Source of the DNA: DATAEY01 sp038199035
Lineage (GTDB): Bacteria > Actinomycetota > Thermoleophilia > Solirubrobacterales > Solirubrobacteraceae
Direction of reading: 5' to 3'
Assembly: GCA_038199035.1 (NCBI GenBank)
Contig: JBBPZM010000023.1
Location: 1 to 64,000, forward strand
Length of the DNA stretch: 64,000 nucleotides
Position 1 is the first letter of the stretch. Each line of letters begins with the position of its first letter. The translations under genes and the position numbers were made by a program. Positions 24,753 to 33,074 of the stretch are shown here, in pieces. The notes under the pieces are model-generated. The model saw only the letters and a program-made list of their open reading frames with translations, ran no database searches and was not told the DNA's origin.

Positions 24753-25712
24753 TCAGGCCGACTGCGCGGCGAGCGCGCCGCGGATGGCCTTGGGCAGCAT
24801 GAAGCGCACGTCCTCCTGGACGACCTCGAACTCGGAGACGTCGTCGGTGCCCCGCCCGCGGAAGAACGCCACCAGCCGCTGCACGAGCTCCTCGGGCGCG
24901 CTGGCCCCCGACGAGATCCCGACGACCCGCTTGCCCTCCAGCCACTCCTCGCGGACCTGGGCCTCGTGGTCGATCAGGTGGGCCTCGGCGCCGTAGTCGC
25001 GCGCCACCTCCACCAGGCGCTTGGAGTTCGACGAGTTCTGCGATCCGATGACCAGCACGAGGTCGCACTCCGCGGCCATCTGCTTGACCGCGGCCTGGCG
25101 GTTGGTGGTCGCGTAGCAGATGTCGTCGGTGCGGGGGCCGACGATGTCGGGGAACCTCTCCCGCAGCCGGTTGATGATCGCCCGCGTCTCGTCGACCGAC
25201 AGCGTGGTCTGGGAGATGTAGGCCACGCGCTTGGGATCCGGGACCTCGAGCGCGTCGACGTCGGCCACGGGCTCGATGCGCCCGCTCGACTCGGGCGCCT
25301 CGCCCATCGTCCCCTCGACCTCCTCGTGGCCGGCGTGGCCGACGAGGACGATCGTGTAGCCCTCGGCGGCGAACTTCTTGGCCTCGACGTGGACCTTGGT
25401 CACCAGCGGGCAGGTGGCGTCGATTGCCTGGAGCTGGCGCTCGGCGGCGTTGGCGTGCACTGACGGCGCCCCCCCGTGCGCGGAGAAGACGACGGTCGAC
25501 CCCTCGGGCACCTCGGTCTCCTGGTCGACGAAGATCGCGCCGCGCTCGCGCAGGGTGGCCACGACGTGCTTGTTGTGGACGATCTCCTTGCGCACGTAGA
25601 CCGGCGCGCCGTAGAGGTCCAGCGCGTGCTCGACGGTCTGGACGGCCCGGTCGACGCCAGCGCAGTAGCCGCGCGGGGCGGCCAGCAGGAGCTTGTCGGG
25701 AGCGTGCGCCAC
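24753..25712 (-). CDS. ispH: 4-Hydroxy-3-methylbut-2-enyl diphosphate reductase IspH
   Basis: 319 residues, normal length. It catalyses the last step of the MEP pathway, making IPP and DMAPP, with a [4Fe-4S] cluster held by C17 (PRGYCAGV), C101 (DATCPLV) and C199 (DICYATTNRQ). Other landmarks are VRKEIVHNKHVV, FSAHGGAPSVH (usually SAHGV), SQTTLSV and GSQNSSNSKRLVEVA. The start is GTG 25712. The cluster would be supplied by the SUF system in the same window. It is convergent with the upstream permease pair, and lies before a methyltransferase gene on the same strand. Confidence 0.96.
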   Translation of the reverse strand: MAHAPDKLLLAAPRGYCAGVDRAVQTVEHALDLYGAPVYVRKEIVHNKHVVATLRERGAIFVDQETEVPEGSTVVFSAHGGAPSVHANAAERQLQAIDATCPLVTKVHVEAKKFAAEGYTIVLVGHAGHEEVEGTMGEAPESSGRIEPVADVDALEVPDPKRVAYISQTTLSVDETRAIINRLRERFPDIVGPRTDDICYATTNRQAAVKQMAAECDLVLVIGSQNSSNSKRLVEVARDYGAEAHLIDHEAQVREEWLEGKRVVGISSGASAPEELVQRLVAFFRGRGTDDVSEFEVVQEDVRFMLPKAIRGALAAQSA

Positions 25713-25737
25713 GGCCTTCGATTGTAGGGCGGTGGGC

Positions 25738-26346
25738 TCAGGGCCCGGCGGCGCCCGGGGCGCGCCACACGAACATCCCCCCGCGGGCGTCGCCGTCTAG
25801 CCCGAGCTCCTCCACCGCCTCGGCCACCCCGGGGAAGTCCGGATGGCCGTAGTCGTGGAAGGCGACCACCGCGCCGGGGAGGAGCTTCGATCGCCACGCC
25901 CGGAACTCGGCCAGCGTGCCCGCGCGGTCGTGGGTCGAGTCGATGAACAGCAGGTCGACCGGCTCGCACGACGCCGCGGCCGCGTCGCCGGCGCAGTGGA
26001 CGAAGCTCACCCGCTCGCGCACCGGCGCGTCGACCAGCGCGAGGTAGCGCTGCCGTTCGTGGGCCACGGGGTCGTAGGAGCAGACCTCCCGCCGCGGGTC
26101 GGCGAGCGCGAGGGCGATCGCCGTCCACCCGCTGGCGCTGCCCAGCTCGGCCGCCCGCCGGCGGCCGTCGGCCAGGGCCAGCAGCGTCGCCATGTCCTCC
26201 GCGCCGGTCGCCGCCTCCAGCGCCCAGCGGTCGCCGGTGCGCTGGGCGACCCGCTGGGCGCGCCAGCGAAAGCGCGCCACCGGCCAGGGCAGCCCGCGCA
26301 GCTGCGCGAGCGTGCGCACGCCGTCGAGCGCGGCCCTTCCCCTCAA
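25738..26346 (-). CDS. Class I SAM-dependent methyltransferase
   Basis: About 202 residues. The SAM-binding loop is AAELGSASGWTAIALALADP, followed by an acidic end of strand 2 (EVCSYDPVAHERQRY) and VDLLFIDSTHDRAGTLAEFR and VVAFHDYGHPDFPGVAEAVE, as in the Methyltransf_24 group acting on small molecules or glycans. TTG 26346 overlaps the stop of the M28 peptidase gene by four bases (TTGA) and is taken as start; GTG 26319 is an alternative. The acceptor substrate is unknown. Confidence 0.78.
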   Translation of the reverse strand: MRGRAALDGVRTLAQLRGLPWPVARFRWRAQRVAQRTGDRWALEAATGAEDMATLLALADGRRRAAELGSASGWTAIALALADPRREVCSYDPVAHERQRYLALVDAPVRERVSFVHCAGDAAAASCEPVDLLFIDSTHDRAGTLAEFRAWRSKLLPGAVVAFHDYGHPDFPGVAEAVEELGLDGDARGGMFVWRAPGAAGP

Positions 26347-27290
26347 AGCCGGCGGACCAGCTCCAGGACCGACTCGCCGGCGAGGTCCAGCGAGGCGGCC
26401 GACAGCTTGTCGAGGCTGTCGGCCGGAGTGTGGAACCAGGCGTAGTCGAAGTCGATGAGGTCGATGGCGGGGATGCCGGCGGCGGTGAACGGAGTGTGGT
26501 CGTCGTAGATCCGCGGGCGCGTGCGCGGCGGAAAGGCCGGCGACGCGCCCACGGCGGCGGCGGCCGAGCGCAGCCGCGCCCACAGCGCGGCGTTCGAGCC
26601 GGCCTCGCGGGGCAGGGACAGCCCGCGCTGACCGACGAAGTCGAGCAGGACCATCTTGCCAACCTCCCGCCGGTGCGCGCGCACGTAGGCCCGGCTCCCG
26701 CGCAGCCCGGCGGCCAGGAAACCGGCGGGGGTCTCGGGCGTGCCGCGCGGGCTCTCCTCGCCGTCGAAGGCCACGAAGCGCACCTGGGGACCGCCGGGAC
26801 GCCGGTAGCGAGGAAGCTGGCGGGCCAGCTCGACCAGGGTCGCCGTGCCCGCCGCGCCGTCGTCGGCCCCCACGAACCCGGGGAGGTCCTTGGTGTCGTA
26901 GTGAGCGGCGACCACGACCGCGGGAAGGCGCCCCGGCAGCGTACCCACGACGTTGCGCAGGCCGCCCGGCACCGCCTCGAAGCGCCCGCCCGGAAGCAGG
27001 CGGCGCAGGTGCTCGGCCAGCCGCCGCGAGGCGGGCGAGCCCGCGGGACGCGGGCCGAGCGAGACCTCGTAGCGCGCCTCGGCGTACGCGCGGCCGGCGA
27101 GGAAGCGGTTGACCGGCGCCGCGGCGGCCGCCGAGCGGCTGGACGACGCGCCGGGTCCACTCCCGGCGCCCGAGCCCGCCCGCGCCCGCGCCCCCGCCCC
27201 CGCCGGGGCGTCGCCGCCGAACGGAAGCTGCCCCCGCACGACGAAGGCGATCAGCGCGGCCCCGAGGGCCAGCTGCACGACCAGCATCAC
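26343..27290 (-). CDS. M28 family zinc peptidase, membrane-anchored
   Basis: About 315 residues. A single N-terminal membrane helix (MLVVQLALGAALIAFVVRGQ) is followed by an Ala/Gly/Ser linker and an extracellular M28 domain. The zinc ligands appear in order: AAHYDTKDLPGFVGADDGAA, FVAFDGEESPRGTPETP, LLDFVGQRGLSLP and DYAWFHTPADSLDKL. This fits an aminopeptidase or a glutaminyl-cyclase-like enzyme. The GTG at 27290 or ATG at 27287 can start it; a stop lies upstream in frame. It is 73 bases after the acyl-CoA dehydrogenase gene and overlaps the methyltransferase gene. Confidence 0.87.
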   Translation of the reverse strand: MMLVVQLALGAALIAFVVRGQLPFGGDAPAGAGARARAGSGAGSGPGASSSRSAAAAAPVNRFLAGRAYAEARYEVSLGPRPAGSPASRRLAEHLRRLLPGGRFEAVPGGLRNVVGTLPGRLPAVVVAAHYDTKDLPGFVGADDGAAGTATLVELARQLPRYRRPGGPQVRFVAFDGEESPRGTPETPAGFLAAGLRGSRAYVRAHRREVGKMVLLDFVGQRGLSLPREAGSNAALWARLRSAAAAVGASPAFPPRTRPRIYDDHTPFTAAGIPAIDLIDFDYAWFHTPADSLDKLSAASLDLAGESVLELVRRL

Positions 27291-27363
27291 GACCAGCAGG
27301 CGAACTGGGGCGGCGCGCCCGGCGTCGCGTCCCGGCCCGGGCCAGCCGGACGAGCCCGCGGGG

Positions 27364-28659
27364 TCAGTCGTTGGAGGTCACCACCTCGAGCAGGTCGGCG
27401 AACTTCTCGCGGGCGGCCGCCCGGCGGGTGGGGACGTGCTCGGAGGGCACCCCGTCGGCCGGCGCCTCGTAGCCGCGCAGGATCTGGCGCGCCACCGACT
27501 GACGGTGCACCTCGTCGGGCCCGTCGTAGAAGCGCGCGGCGCGCGAGAAGCGGTACATGGCCTCCAGCGGCAGGTCGGTCGAGTAGCCCAGCGAGCCGTG
27601 GACCTGGAGCGCCCGGTCGACCACGTCGTGCAGGGCCTGGGCGCCGAAGAACTTGATCAGCGCGATCTCCTGGCGCGCCGCCGAGGCGCCTTCGGTGTCC
27701 ATCTTCCACGCCGCGTGCAGGGTCATGAGCCGGGCGGCCTGCATCTGCGCCGCGGAGTCGGCGACCCAGTTCTGCACGGTCTGCTTCTCGGCGAGCAGCG
27801 ACCCGTGCGCCTCACGCGAGACCGCGCGCTCGCACAGCATGTCGAACGCCCGGCGCGAGACCCCCAGCCAGCGCATGCAGTGGTGGATGCGCCCCGGGCC
27901 CAGGCGCTGCTGGGCGATGAGGAAGCCCGCGCCCTCGGGACCGAGCAGGTTCTCGGCCGGGACGCGCACGTCGCGGTAGAAGATCTCGGCGTGGCCGCCG
28001 TAGCGACCGTAGCCGCCCTCGGGGTGCTCCATCGTGGCCACGTCGCGCACGATGTCCACGCCCGGCGTGTCGACCGGCACGATGATCATCGACGCCCGCT
28101 GGTAGCGGCGCGCCTCGGGATCGGTCACCGCCATGACGATGAGGAAGTCGGCGATCGAGGCGTTGGACGAGAACCACTTGTGGCCGTTGATGACCCACTC
28201 GTCGCCCTCCTTGACGGCGCGGGTCTGGAGCAGCGTGGGGTCAGAGCCGGCGGTCTCGGGCTCGGTCATCGAGAAGGCGGACTTGAAGTCGCCGGCCAGC
28301 AGCGGGTGCAGCCAGCGCTCCTTCTGCTCCGGCGTCCCGGCCAGCGCCAGGATCTCCGAGTTGCCCGAGTCCGGCGCCTGGTTGCCGAAGGCCAGCGGCG
28401 CATAGGGCGACGTGCCGAGGATCTCGTGCATGAGGCCCAGCTTTACCTGGCCGAAGCCCTGGCCGCCGAGGTCGGGGTCGAGGTGGGCCGCCCACAACCC
28501 GCGCTCCTTGACCCTCTCCTGGAGCGGCGCGAACGCGCGGTCGATCTGGCCCTGGTCGAGGTCGAGGGTCTCCAGCGGCCAGATCTCCTCGCGCACGAAG
28601 TCGCGCATCCAGTCCAGCTGCTCCTGGAACTCGGGCTCGGTCGAGAAATCCCACGCCAT
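27364..28659 (-). CDS. Acyl-CoA dehydrogenase (ACAD10/11 or LvaC-like)
   Basis: 431 residues. FAD and substrate region FSMTEPETAGSDPTLLQTRA, FAD-contact region VINGHKWFSSNA, and the C-terminal motifs GPGRIHHCMRWLGVSRRAFD and ALQVHGSLGYSTDLPLEAMY. The pattern is that of the ACAD10/ACAD11 group rather than short-chain beta-oxidation enzymes. It is the third gene after a phosphotransferase and a DUF6285 protein on the same strand, the order kinase, small protein, dehydrogenase of lvaABC, which handles 4-hydroxyacyl-CoA. ATG 28659 has GAGGAG about 12 bases upstream. The enzyme would remove phosphate and form enoyl-CoA if the analogy holds. Confidence 0.9.
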   Translation of the reverse strand: MAWDFSTEPEFQEQLDWMRDFVREEIWPLETLDLDQGQIDRAFAPLQERVKERGLWAAHLDPDLGGQGFGQVKLGLMHEILGTSPYAPLAFGNQAPDSGNSEILALAGTPEQKERWLHPLLAGDFKSAFSMTEPETAGSDPTLLQTRAVKEGDEWVINGHKWFSSNASIADFLIVMAVTDPEARRYQRASMIIVPVDTPGVDIVRDVATMEHPEGGYGRYGGHAEIFYRDVRVPAENLLGPEGAGFLIAQQRLGPGRIHHCMRWLGVSRRAFDMLCERAVSREAHGSLLAEKQTVQNWVADSAAQMQAARLMTLHAAWKMDTEGASAARQEIALIKFFGAQALHDVVDRALQVHGSLGYSTDLPLEAMYRFSRAARFYDGPDEVHRQSVARQILRGYEAPADGVPSEHVPTRRAAAREKFADLLEVVTSND

Positions 28660-28739
28660 AGATCTGCTCTCCTCGTCGCTGTCCGCTGGGTGATCGGCTT
28701 CGGGGCCGCGCACAAGGGGGGTCGTGAATCGCTCGTCTG

Positions 28740-29180
28740 CTAGCCCCGGCCGTCGTCGGCGAAGTCGTCGTAGCCCGGGTGGGCCACCGCGAGCTTCGCA
28801 CGGACCGAGTCTCGCATGACGGCGAGGGCTTCGTCCCAGCGGTCGTCGAGGGCGCCGGCGCGGATGGTGCGGGCAACGTCTCGCTGGGCCTCCCTGATGG
28901 CGGCCACCTCGCAGGCCGGCGCCTCGTCGCCGCGGCGCTCCCCCGTCCCTCCGTTCTGCTGCACGCCTGACGGCAGGAGGCTTCCGAGGCGCTCGAGGCG
29001 CTCCGCCTCCGCCGCTCGCGCCGTGGCGGGTTGGGCCGTCTCCCGCGCGAGGATCGCGCACGCGTTGGCGGCGACCAGGACCTGGAAGCGCAGCTCAGCC
29101 GGGACCGCCGGGCGCACCTGCTCGAACAGGAACTGCGCCACCGCGACGGCGAGCTCGTGCGCGTCGGGGCGATCCTGCAT
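28740..29180 (-). CDS. DUF6285 protein (LvaB-like partner)
   Basis: 146 residues, starting MQDRPDAHELAVAVAQFLFE and including RFQVLVAANACAILARETAQ and ALDDRWDEALAVMRDSVRAK, LAVAHPGYD. This helical family occurs between an APH-type kinase gene and an acyl-CoA dehydrogenase gene in many actinobacteria and proteobacteria. In Pseudomonas putida the analogous small protein LvaB is needed for activity of the kinase LvaA. ATG 29180 shares one base with the stop of the kinase gene (TGATG), so the two are coupled. A Gly/Glu-rich loop in the middle makes it slightly longer than most members. Confidence 0.78.
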   Translation of the reverse strand: MQDRPDAHELAVAVAQFLFEQVRPAVPAELRFQVLVAANACAILARETAQPATARAAEAERLERLGSLLPSGVQQNGGTGERRGDEAPACEVAAIREAQRDVARTIRAGALDDRWDEALAVMRDSVRAKLAVAHPGYDDFADDGRG

Positions 29181-30184
29181 CAACCCACCATGGCCAGGAG
29201 GTCCCACTCGGGCTCGCACGTGCGCCGGCCGATGGCCGCGCGCTCCAGCGAGTGCAGCGCGCCCGAGAGGTGGGCGTCGGCCTGGACCAGGCAGATCACT
29301 CCCCAGCGCACGTTGCCCAGCACCTCCCAGAAGAAGAGCTCGTCGCGGGTGACCTCGCGGCCGCCCGCCGCCGCGTAGGCGCTGAGCATCTCGTCGCGCG
29401 AGCCGACGCCGGCGACCGGGCGCTCGTCCTGGCCGAAGCGCCATGAGCGGATGCACAGCCAGCCGAGGTCCTCGACCGGGTCGCCGACGTGGCACAGCTC
29501 CCAGTCGACCACCGCCTCGAGCCCTCGCTCGCCCACCAGGAGGTTGCCGAGGCGAAAGTCGCCGTGCACGAGATGCGGCTCGTCGGCGGGCAGCAGGTTG
29601 CGCCGCAGCCAGCGCAGGCCCAGCTCCAGAGCGGGATGGGGCTCCCCGATGCGGTCGAGCTCGCCCTCCAGGTAGTCGATCACCGCCTGCGCCGGCGGCC
29701 CTTCGGGGACGTCGAGAGACGGGACCTCGTCCAGCGCGACGGCGTGCAGGCTGGCCGCCGCGTGGGCCAGCTCGGCGGTGAGGCCGGCGCGGGCGTGCGC
29801 GTAGCGCTCGTCGCGCAGGAGGCGCCGGGGAATGGCCTCGCCGCTGCGGCGGGCCATGACGAGCCCGCTGCCGTCCTCGTGCAGCCAGAAGGGCTCGGGC
29901 ACAGGCACGCCGTGGCGGTGCGCGGCGCCCAGCGCCTCGAGCTCGCGCCGCCGTCCGGCCGGGTCCTCGACGCCCTCGGGATCGCGGCGCAGCACCAGCT
30001 CGTGAGGCGCGCCGTCGACCACCGCGTCGAACCGCCACAGCTCTCGTGATGCTCCCCCCAGCAGCGGCTCGAGCCCCTCGATCTCGGCCGCTGCCCCGAA
30101 GTGCCGCGCGGCGCCCGCGGCCAGGGCCTGGCTGAGGAGCTCGCGGTCGGGCGCCACGACCAGAGCGTATTCGCGCCGGGTCAC
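29180..30184 (-). CDS. APH-type phosphotransferase (LvaA / ACAD10-like kinase)
   Basis: 334 residues with the aminoglycoside-phosphotransferase fold. The N-lobe contains LEPLLGGASRELWRFDAVVD, the catalytic loop is HLVHGDFRLGNLLVGERGLE, and the metal-binding segment is VVDWELCHVGDPVEDLGWLC. Despite the family name, kinases with this neighbourhood act in acyl-CoA metabolism: they phosphorylate the hydroxyl of 4-hydroxyacyl-CoA before an ACAD-type enzyme. The start is GTG 30184. It heads the three-gene unit kinase, DUF6285, acyl-CoA dehydrogenase and is divergent from the first ferritin-like gene across 117 bases. Confidence 0.87.
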   Translation of the reverse strand: MTRREYALVVAPDRELLSQALAAGAARHFGAAAEIEGLEPLLGGASRELWRFDAVVDGAPHELVLRRDPEGVEDPAGRRRELEALGAAHRHGVPVPEPFWLHEDGSGLVMARRSGEAIPRRLLRDERYAHARAGLTAELAHAAASLHAVALDEVPSLDVPEGPPAQAVIDYLEGELDRIGEPHPALELGLRWLRRNLLPADEPHLVHGDFRLGNLLVGERGLEAVVDWELCHVGDPVEDLGWLCIRSWRFGQDERPVAGVGSRDEMLSAYAAAGGREVTRDELFFWEVLGNVRWGVICLVQADAHLSGALHSLERAAIGRRTCEPEWDLLAMVG

Positions 30185-30301
30185 CAGCTCGCACAGATAA
30201 CCGGTCGGGCGAAAGGAGATCGGGGTAGGTCCGACCTGCGGCTACCGCGGCACGATGCGGCGGGGGCGCGTAGGGTTTCCATCCGGGAGGAGCTGGGCGA
30301 C

Positions 30302-30937
30302 ATGGCGACACAGGCATCTTCGACCGCACAGGCGACCATTCCCGAAGTGCAGGGAATGACCCGCAGCGCGCTCATCCTGCGCGGCGCCCTGGCCACCACC
30401 GCGGCCTTCGGCGCTACGGCGACCACGGGCTTCGTCAGCCGGGCGCTGGCGCAGTCGTCAGGCGACGACTCCATCCTGCGCCTGGCCCTGACCCTCGAGT
30501 ACCTCGAGGCCACCTTCTACGAGCGGGCAATCAAGAGCGTGCCGCTGAGCCGCGAGAACCGTCAGCTCGCCGAGCTCGTCGGCGGCCACGAGCGCCAGCA
30601 CGTGGCCAAGCTGAGGGACGTCCTCGACCGGCTGGGCTCCTCCAGCTCGACCGAGCGGGGCCTGCGCTTCAGCTTTCCCATGCGCACCGAGCAGGACTTC
30701 CTGAGCATCGCGGTGCGCCTCGAGGACACAGGGGTCAGCGCCTACAGCGGCGCGGCCCCGTTCGTGCGCTCGCCCGAGGTCCTGGCCCTGGCCGGCTCGA
30801 TCGTCCAAATCGAGGGGCGCCACGCCTCCGCCCTGCGCTCGGCCGCCGGGCAGTTGTTCGCGCCCAACGCGTTCGACAAGTCGATCCCGCTCGACCAGGC
30901 GGTGTCGGACGCAGTGCCCTACATCCGGCGGCTGTAG
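30302..30937 (+). CDS. Secreted ferritin-like protein, subtype B
   Basis: 211 residues. The N-terminus has a signal or anchor (TRSALILRGALATTAAFGAT, ATTGFVSRALAQ). The ferritin-like bundle (Ferritin_2 type) has LRLALTLEYLEATFYERAIK and ELVGGHERQHVAKLRDVLDR, then EDTGVSAYSGAAP and VQIEGRHASALRSAAG, which supply the usual Glu and His metal ligands. It closely resembles the product at 31746 and lacks the lipobox of subtype A. TAGGGT upstream and GGGAGGAG about 10 bases before ATG 30302 support the start. It converges on the subtype A gene at 30949, with 11 bases between. Confidence 0.85.
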   Translation: MATQASSTAQATIPEVQGMTRSALILRGALATTAAFGATATTGFVSRALAQSSGDDSILRLALTLEYLEATFYERAIKSVPLSRENRQLAELVGGHERQHVAKLRDVLDRLGSSSSTERGLRFSFPMRTEQDFLSIAVRLEDTGVSAYSGAAPFVRSPEVLALAGSIVQIEGRHASALRSAAGQLFAPNAFDKSIPLDQAVSDAVPYIRRL

Positions 30938-30948
30938 CGCGCGCGGCC

Positions 30949-31653
30949 CTAGGCCGTGACGATGTAGGGCGACGCCTTGGCCAGCACGGTGGGCATGCTG
31001 AGCGGAGTCTGGAAGGCGCCGTCCGGAGTCGGGGTCTTCCCGGTCAGCTCGTTGAGCTTGGCGGCGTGCCTGGCCTCCACGGTGGCGATCGAGATCGCCT
31101 CGGAGAGCAGCTCCTTGCTGCGGATGTTCGGCGCCTGCGCCGGGTAGGCGGCGGCGCCGAGGTTCTCGAAGGTAGAGGCGAGCTTGAGGATCTGGTCCTG
31201 GCTCTGAAGGGGAAAGCGCGTCTGGGGCTTCTTGACCGGCTTGCCCAGGTCCTTGGCCACCGACTTCAGGCGCTGGACGTGCTCGCGCTCGTGCTCGCCG
31301 ATGACCCGGATGGCCTCGAGCGGCGCGCCGCTGACCAGCCCGCTGGCCTGCACCTTCTCGTAGAAGTCCGCCTCCAGGTACTCCAGCGTCAGCGCGTAGT
31401 TGACGATCTCCATGTCAGTCGGGCGTGGTGCCGGCCGCTGGCGCTGGGCCACGGTCGAGCCGGTGCCCTGCTGCTGGCCGCCGCCGCCGCACGCCGTCAG
31501 GAAGAGGCTGAACGCGCTGGCCGCGCCGGCGCCCCCCATCATCGATAGGAAGCGCTTGCGCGAGGCGGGATCGGCGTGGAGCTCGGCCAGCGCCGAGCGC
31601 GGCTCCCCCTGGGATTCCTCCTGCGCGGGGAGCGGGCTGTGCGCCTGGGCCAT
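30949..31653 (-). CDS. Ferritin-like lipoprotein, subtype A
   Basis: 234 residues. The N-terminal part (SRKRFLSMMGGAGAASAFSL, FLTACGGGG) combines a basic, Tat-like n-region with a lipobox, so export and lipid anchoring are likely. The bundle has NYALTLEYLEADFYEKVQAS, VIGEHEREHVQRLKSVAKDL, FENLGAAAYPAQAPNIRSKE and ATVEARHAAKLNELTG. It is highly similar in plan to the protein at 32370. It may bind iron or oxidise it at the cell surface; proteins of this type are also called desiccation-related. Fourth gene of the cluster on this strand, 92 bases after the subtype B gene. Confidence 0.86.
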   Translation of the reverse strand: MAQAHSPLPAQEESQGEPRSALAELHADPASRKRFLSMMGGAGAASAFSLFLTACGGGGQQQGTGSTVAQRQRPAPRPTDMEIVNYALTLEYLEADFYEKVQASGLVSGAPLEAIRVIGEHEREHVQRLKSVAKDLGKPVKKPQTRFPLQSQDQILKLASTFENLGAAAYPAQAPNIRSKELLSEAISIATVEARHAAKLNELTGKTPTPDGAFQTPLSMPTVLAKASPYIVTA

Positions 31654-31745
31654 GTCGGATCTCCGGTGTGAGGGTTGCACTGGGCGGGGCCCACCGACCG
31701 CGGGCGCGGTGGAGGTGAGCCGGTTGGGTGCTGGGATACCCATTG

Positions 31746-32366
31746 CTACGACTTGATGAACGGCTTGACCGCCCCCAGGACCGTGGCGCGATCGAGCGCC
31801 TTGTCAAAGGCCAGCGGGGCGGGCGGCGCGCCGTTGAGCAGCCGGATGGCCGCGGCATGGCGACCCTCGACCTGGACGATCCCTCCGGCCGCGGCCAGCA
31901 CCTCCTTGGACCTGATCTTCGGGGCGGCCCCGTTATAGGCGCCGACGCCGGTGTCCTCCAGCGTCTGGGCCAGCTTCAGGAACGCGCGCTGGCCGCCGCC
32001 GGGGAACGAGAAGGTGGGCTTGCGGACCGGCGTGCCGCCGAGCTTGCCGATCGTCGCGCGCAGCGCGTCGGCGTGCTGGGCCTCCTCGTCGCCGAAGCGC
32101 TTGGCCAGGCTGGCCGCCTCGCCGCTGAGGCCGCTGGCGCGCTGGTAGAAGTCGGCCTCGAGGTACTCGAGGGTGAGGGCGAAGTTGAGGATGTCGACGT
32201 CGGCCCCTCCGTCCCGCGCCAGCGCCTCGCCGACGAAGGGCGCGACCGTGCCCACGCCGTAGACGGCGCTGGCCGCGAGCACGCCGCGCACGATGAAGGC
32301 GCCGCGGGTGACGCCGTGGACCTCTACGGAGGCGAGCTCGGGGGCGGCCAGCTCAGGCTCTGACAT
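31746..32366 (-). CDS. Secreted ferritin-like protein, subtype B
   Basis: 206 residues. The N-terminal hydrophobic segment is TRGAFIVRGVLAASAVYGVG, TVAPFVGEALA. The metal-binding bundle has LNFALTLEYLEADFYQRASG, FGDEEAQHADALRATIGKLG, EDTGVGAYNGAAPKIRSKEV and VQVEGRHAAAIRLLNG. Its nearest relative in the window is the gene at 30302. It starts three bases after the stop of the subtype A gene at 32370, with GGAGAC as ribosome-binding site, so the A and B forms are co-translated and may form a mixed complex. Confidence 0.86.
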   Translation of the reverse strand: MSEPELAAPELASVEVHGVTRGAFIVRGVLAASAVYGVGTVAPFVGEALARDGGADVDILNFALTLEYLEADFYQRASGLSGEAASLAKRFGDEEAQHADALRATIGKLGGTPVRKPTFSFPGGGQRAFLKLAQTLEDTGVGAYNGAAPKIRSKEVLAAAGGIVQVEGRHAAAIRLLNGAPPAPLAFDKALDRATVLGAVKPFIKS

Positions 32367-32369
32367 GGC

Positions 32370-33074
32370 TCAGTCTCCTCTGGGCACGGTGGTCCCGGCG
32401 ATGAACGGCTTGACCTTGGGCAGCACGTCGGCCATCGACGCCGGCTTGGCGAACGCCCCCTCGGGCGTCACCGGCTTGTGGACCATGGTGTTGAGCGCCG
32501 CGGCGTGGCGGGCCTCGACGGTGTGGATCGAGAGCGCCGCGGCCAGGACCTCGGGGCTCTTGATCTTCGGCGCCTGCCCCAGGTAGGCGGCGGCGCCGAG
32601 GTTCTCGAACACCGAGGCTAGGTTGAGCACGGTACGGGCATCGGTGAGCGGGAACCTGGTGTTGGGCTTGGCCGCGGGGGCGCCGCCCAGCTTCTTGATC
32701 GTTGCGGTGACCGTCTGCACGTGGTCGTGCTCGTGCTGGTTGATGGTCTTGAGGAGGTCGAGGGCCTTGCCCTTGAACAGGCCGCTGCCCAAGACCTTGG
32801 AGTAGAAGTCGGCCTCGACGTGCTCGAGCGTCAGGGCGTACTGGAGGATCTTGAGGTCGCTGCGCGCGCTCGGCGAGCTCGTCGTGGCCTGTGTCGTCCC
32901 TGCCTGGGTGCTCCTGGTCCCGCCGCACGCAGCGAGCAGGGTGCCCAGGGCGCCGGCCGCTCCCGCGCCGCCCATGACCTTGAGGAACCGTTGGCGCGAC
33001 GCGGTGTCGTGAGCCAGCTCGTCCAGCGCCGACGCCTGCCGCTCCCGCGCGGACGTCCCCCGGTTGTCTTGCAT
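32370..33074 (-). CDS. Ferritin-like lipoprotein, subtype A
   Basis: 234 residues. SRQRFLKVMGGAGAAGALGT followed by LLAACGG is a lipobox signal with a basic n-region. The bundle has LQYALTLEHVEADFYSKVLG, INQHEHDHVQTVTATIKKLG, FENLGAAAYLGQAPKIKSPE and HTVEARHAAALNTMVHKP. The same plan and length as the protein at 30949 show that the two are paralogues. It is the promoter-proximal gene of the minus-strand run A-B-A. GGGGAG lies before ATG 33074. Confidence 0.86.
   Translation of the reverse strand: MQDNRGTSARERQASALDELAHDTASRQRFLKVMGGAGAAGALGTLLAACGGTRSTQAGTTQATTSSPSARSDLKILQYALTLEHVEADFYSKVLGSGLFKGKALDLLKTINQHEHDHVQTVTATIKKLGGAPAAKPNTRFPLTDARTVLNLASVFENLGAAAYLGQAPKIKSPEVLAAALSIHTVEARHAAALNTMVHKPVTPEGAFAKPASMADVLPKVKPFIAGTTVPRGD

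Noticed and set aside
22831..25068. Minus-strand frame of 745 codons opposite the Wzm-like permease and zinc-ribbon genes
   Set aside because: Antisense shadow with compositional bias; the plus-strand frames carry real domains.
29180..30184. Aminoglycoside resistance gene
   Set aside because: The family name alone suggests it, but its coupling to DUF6285 and acyl-CoA dehydrogenase points to acyl-CoA metabolism.
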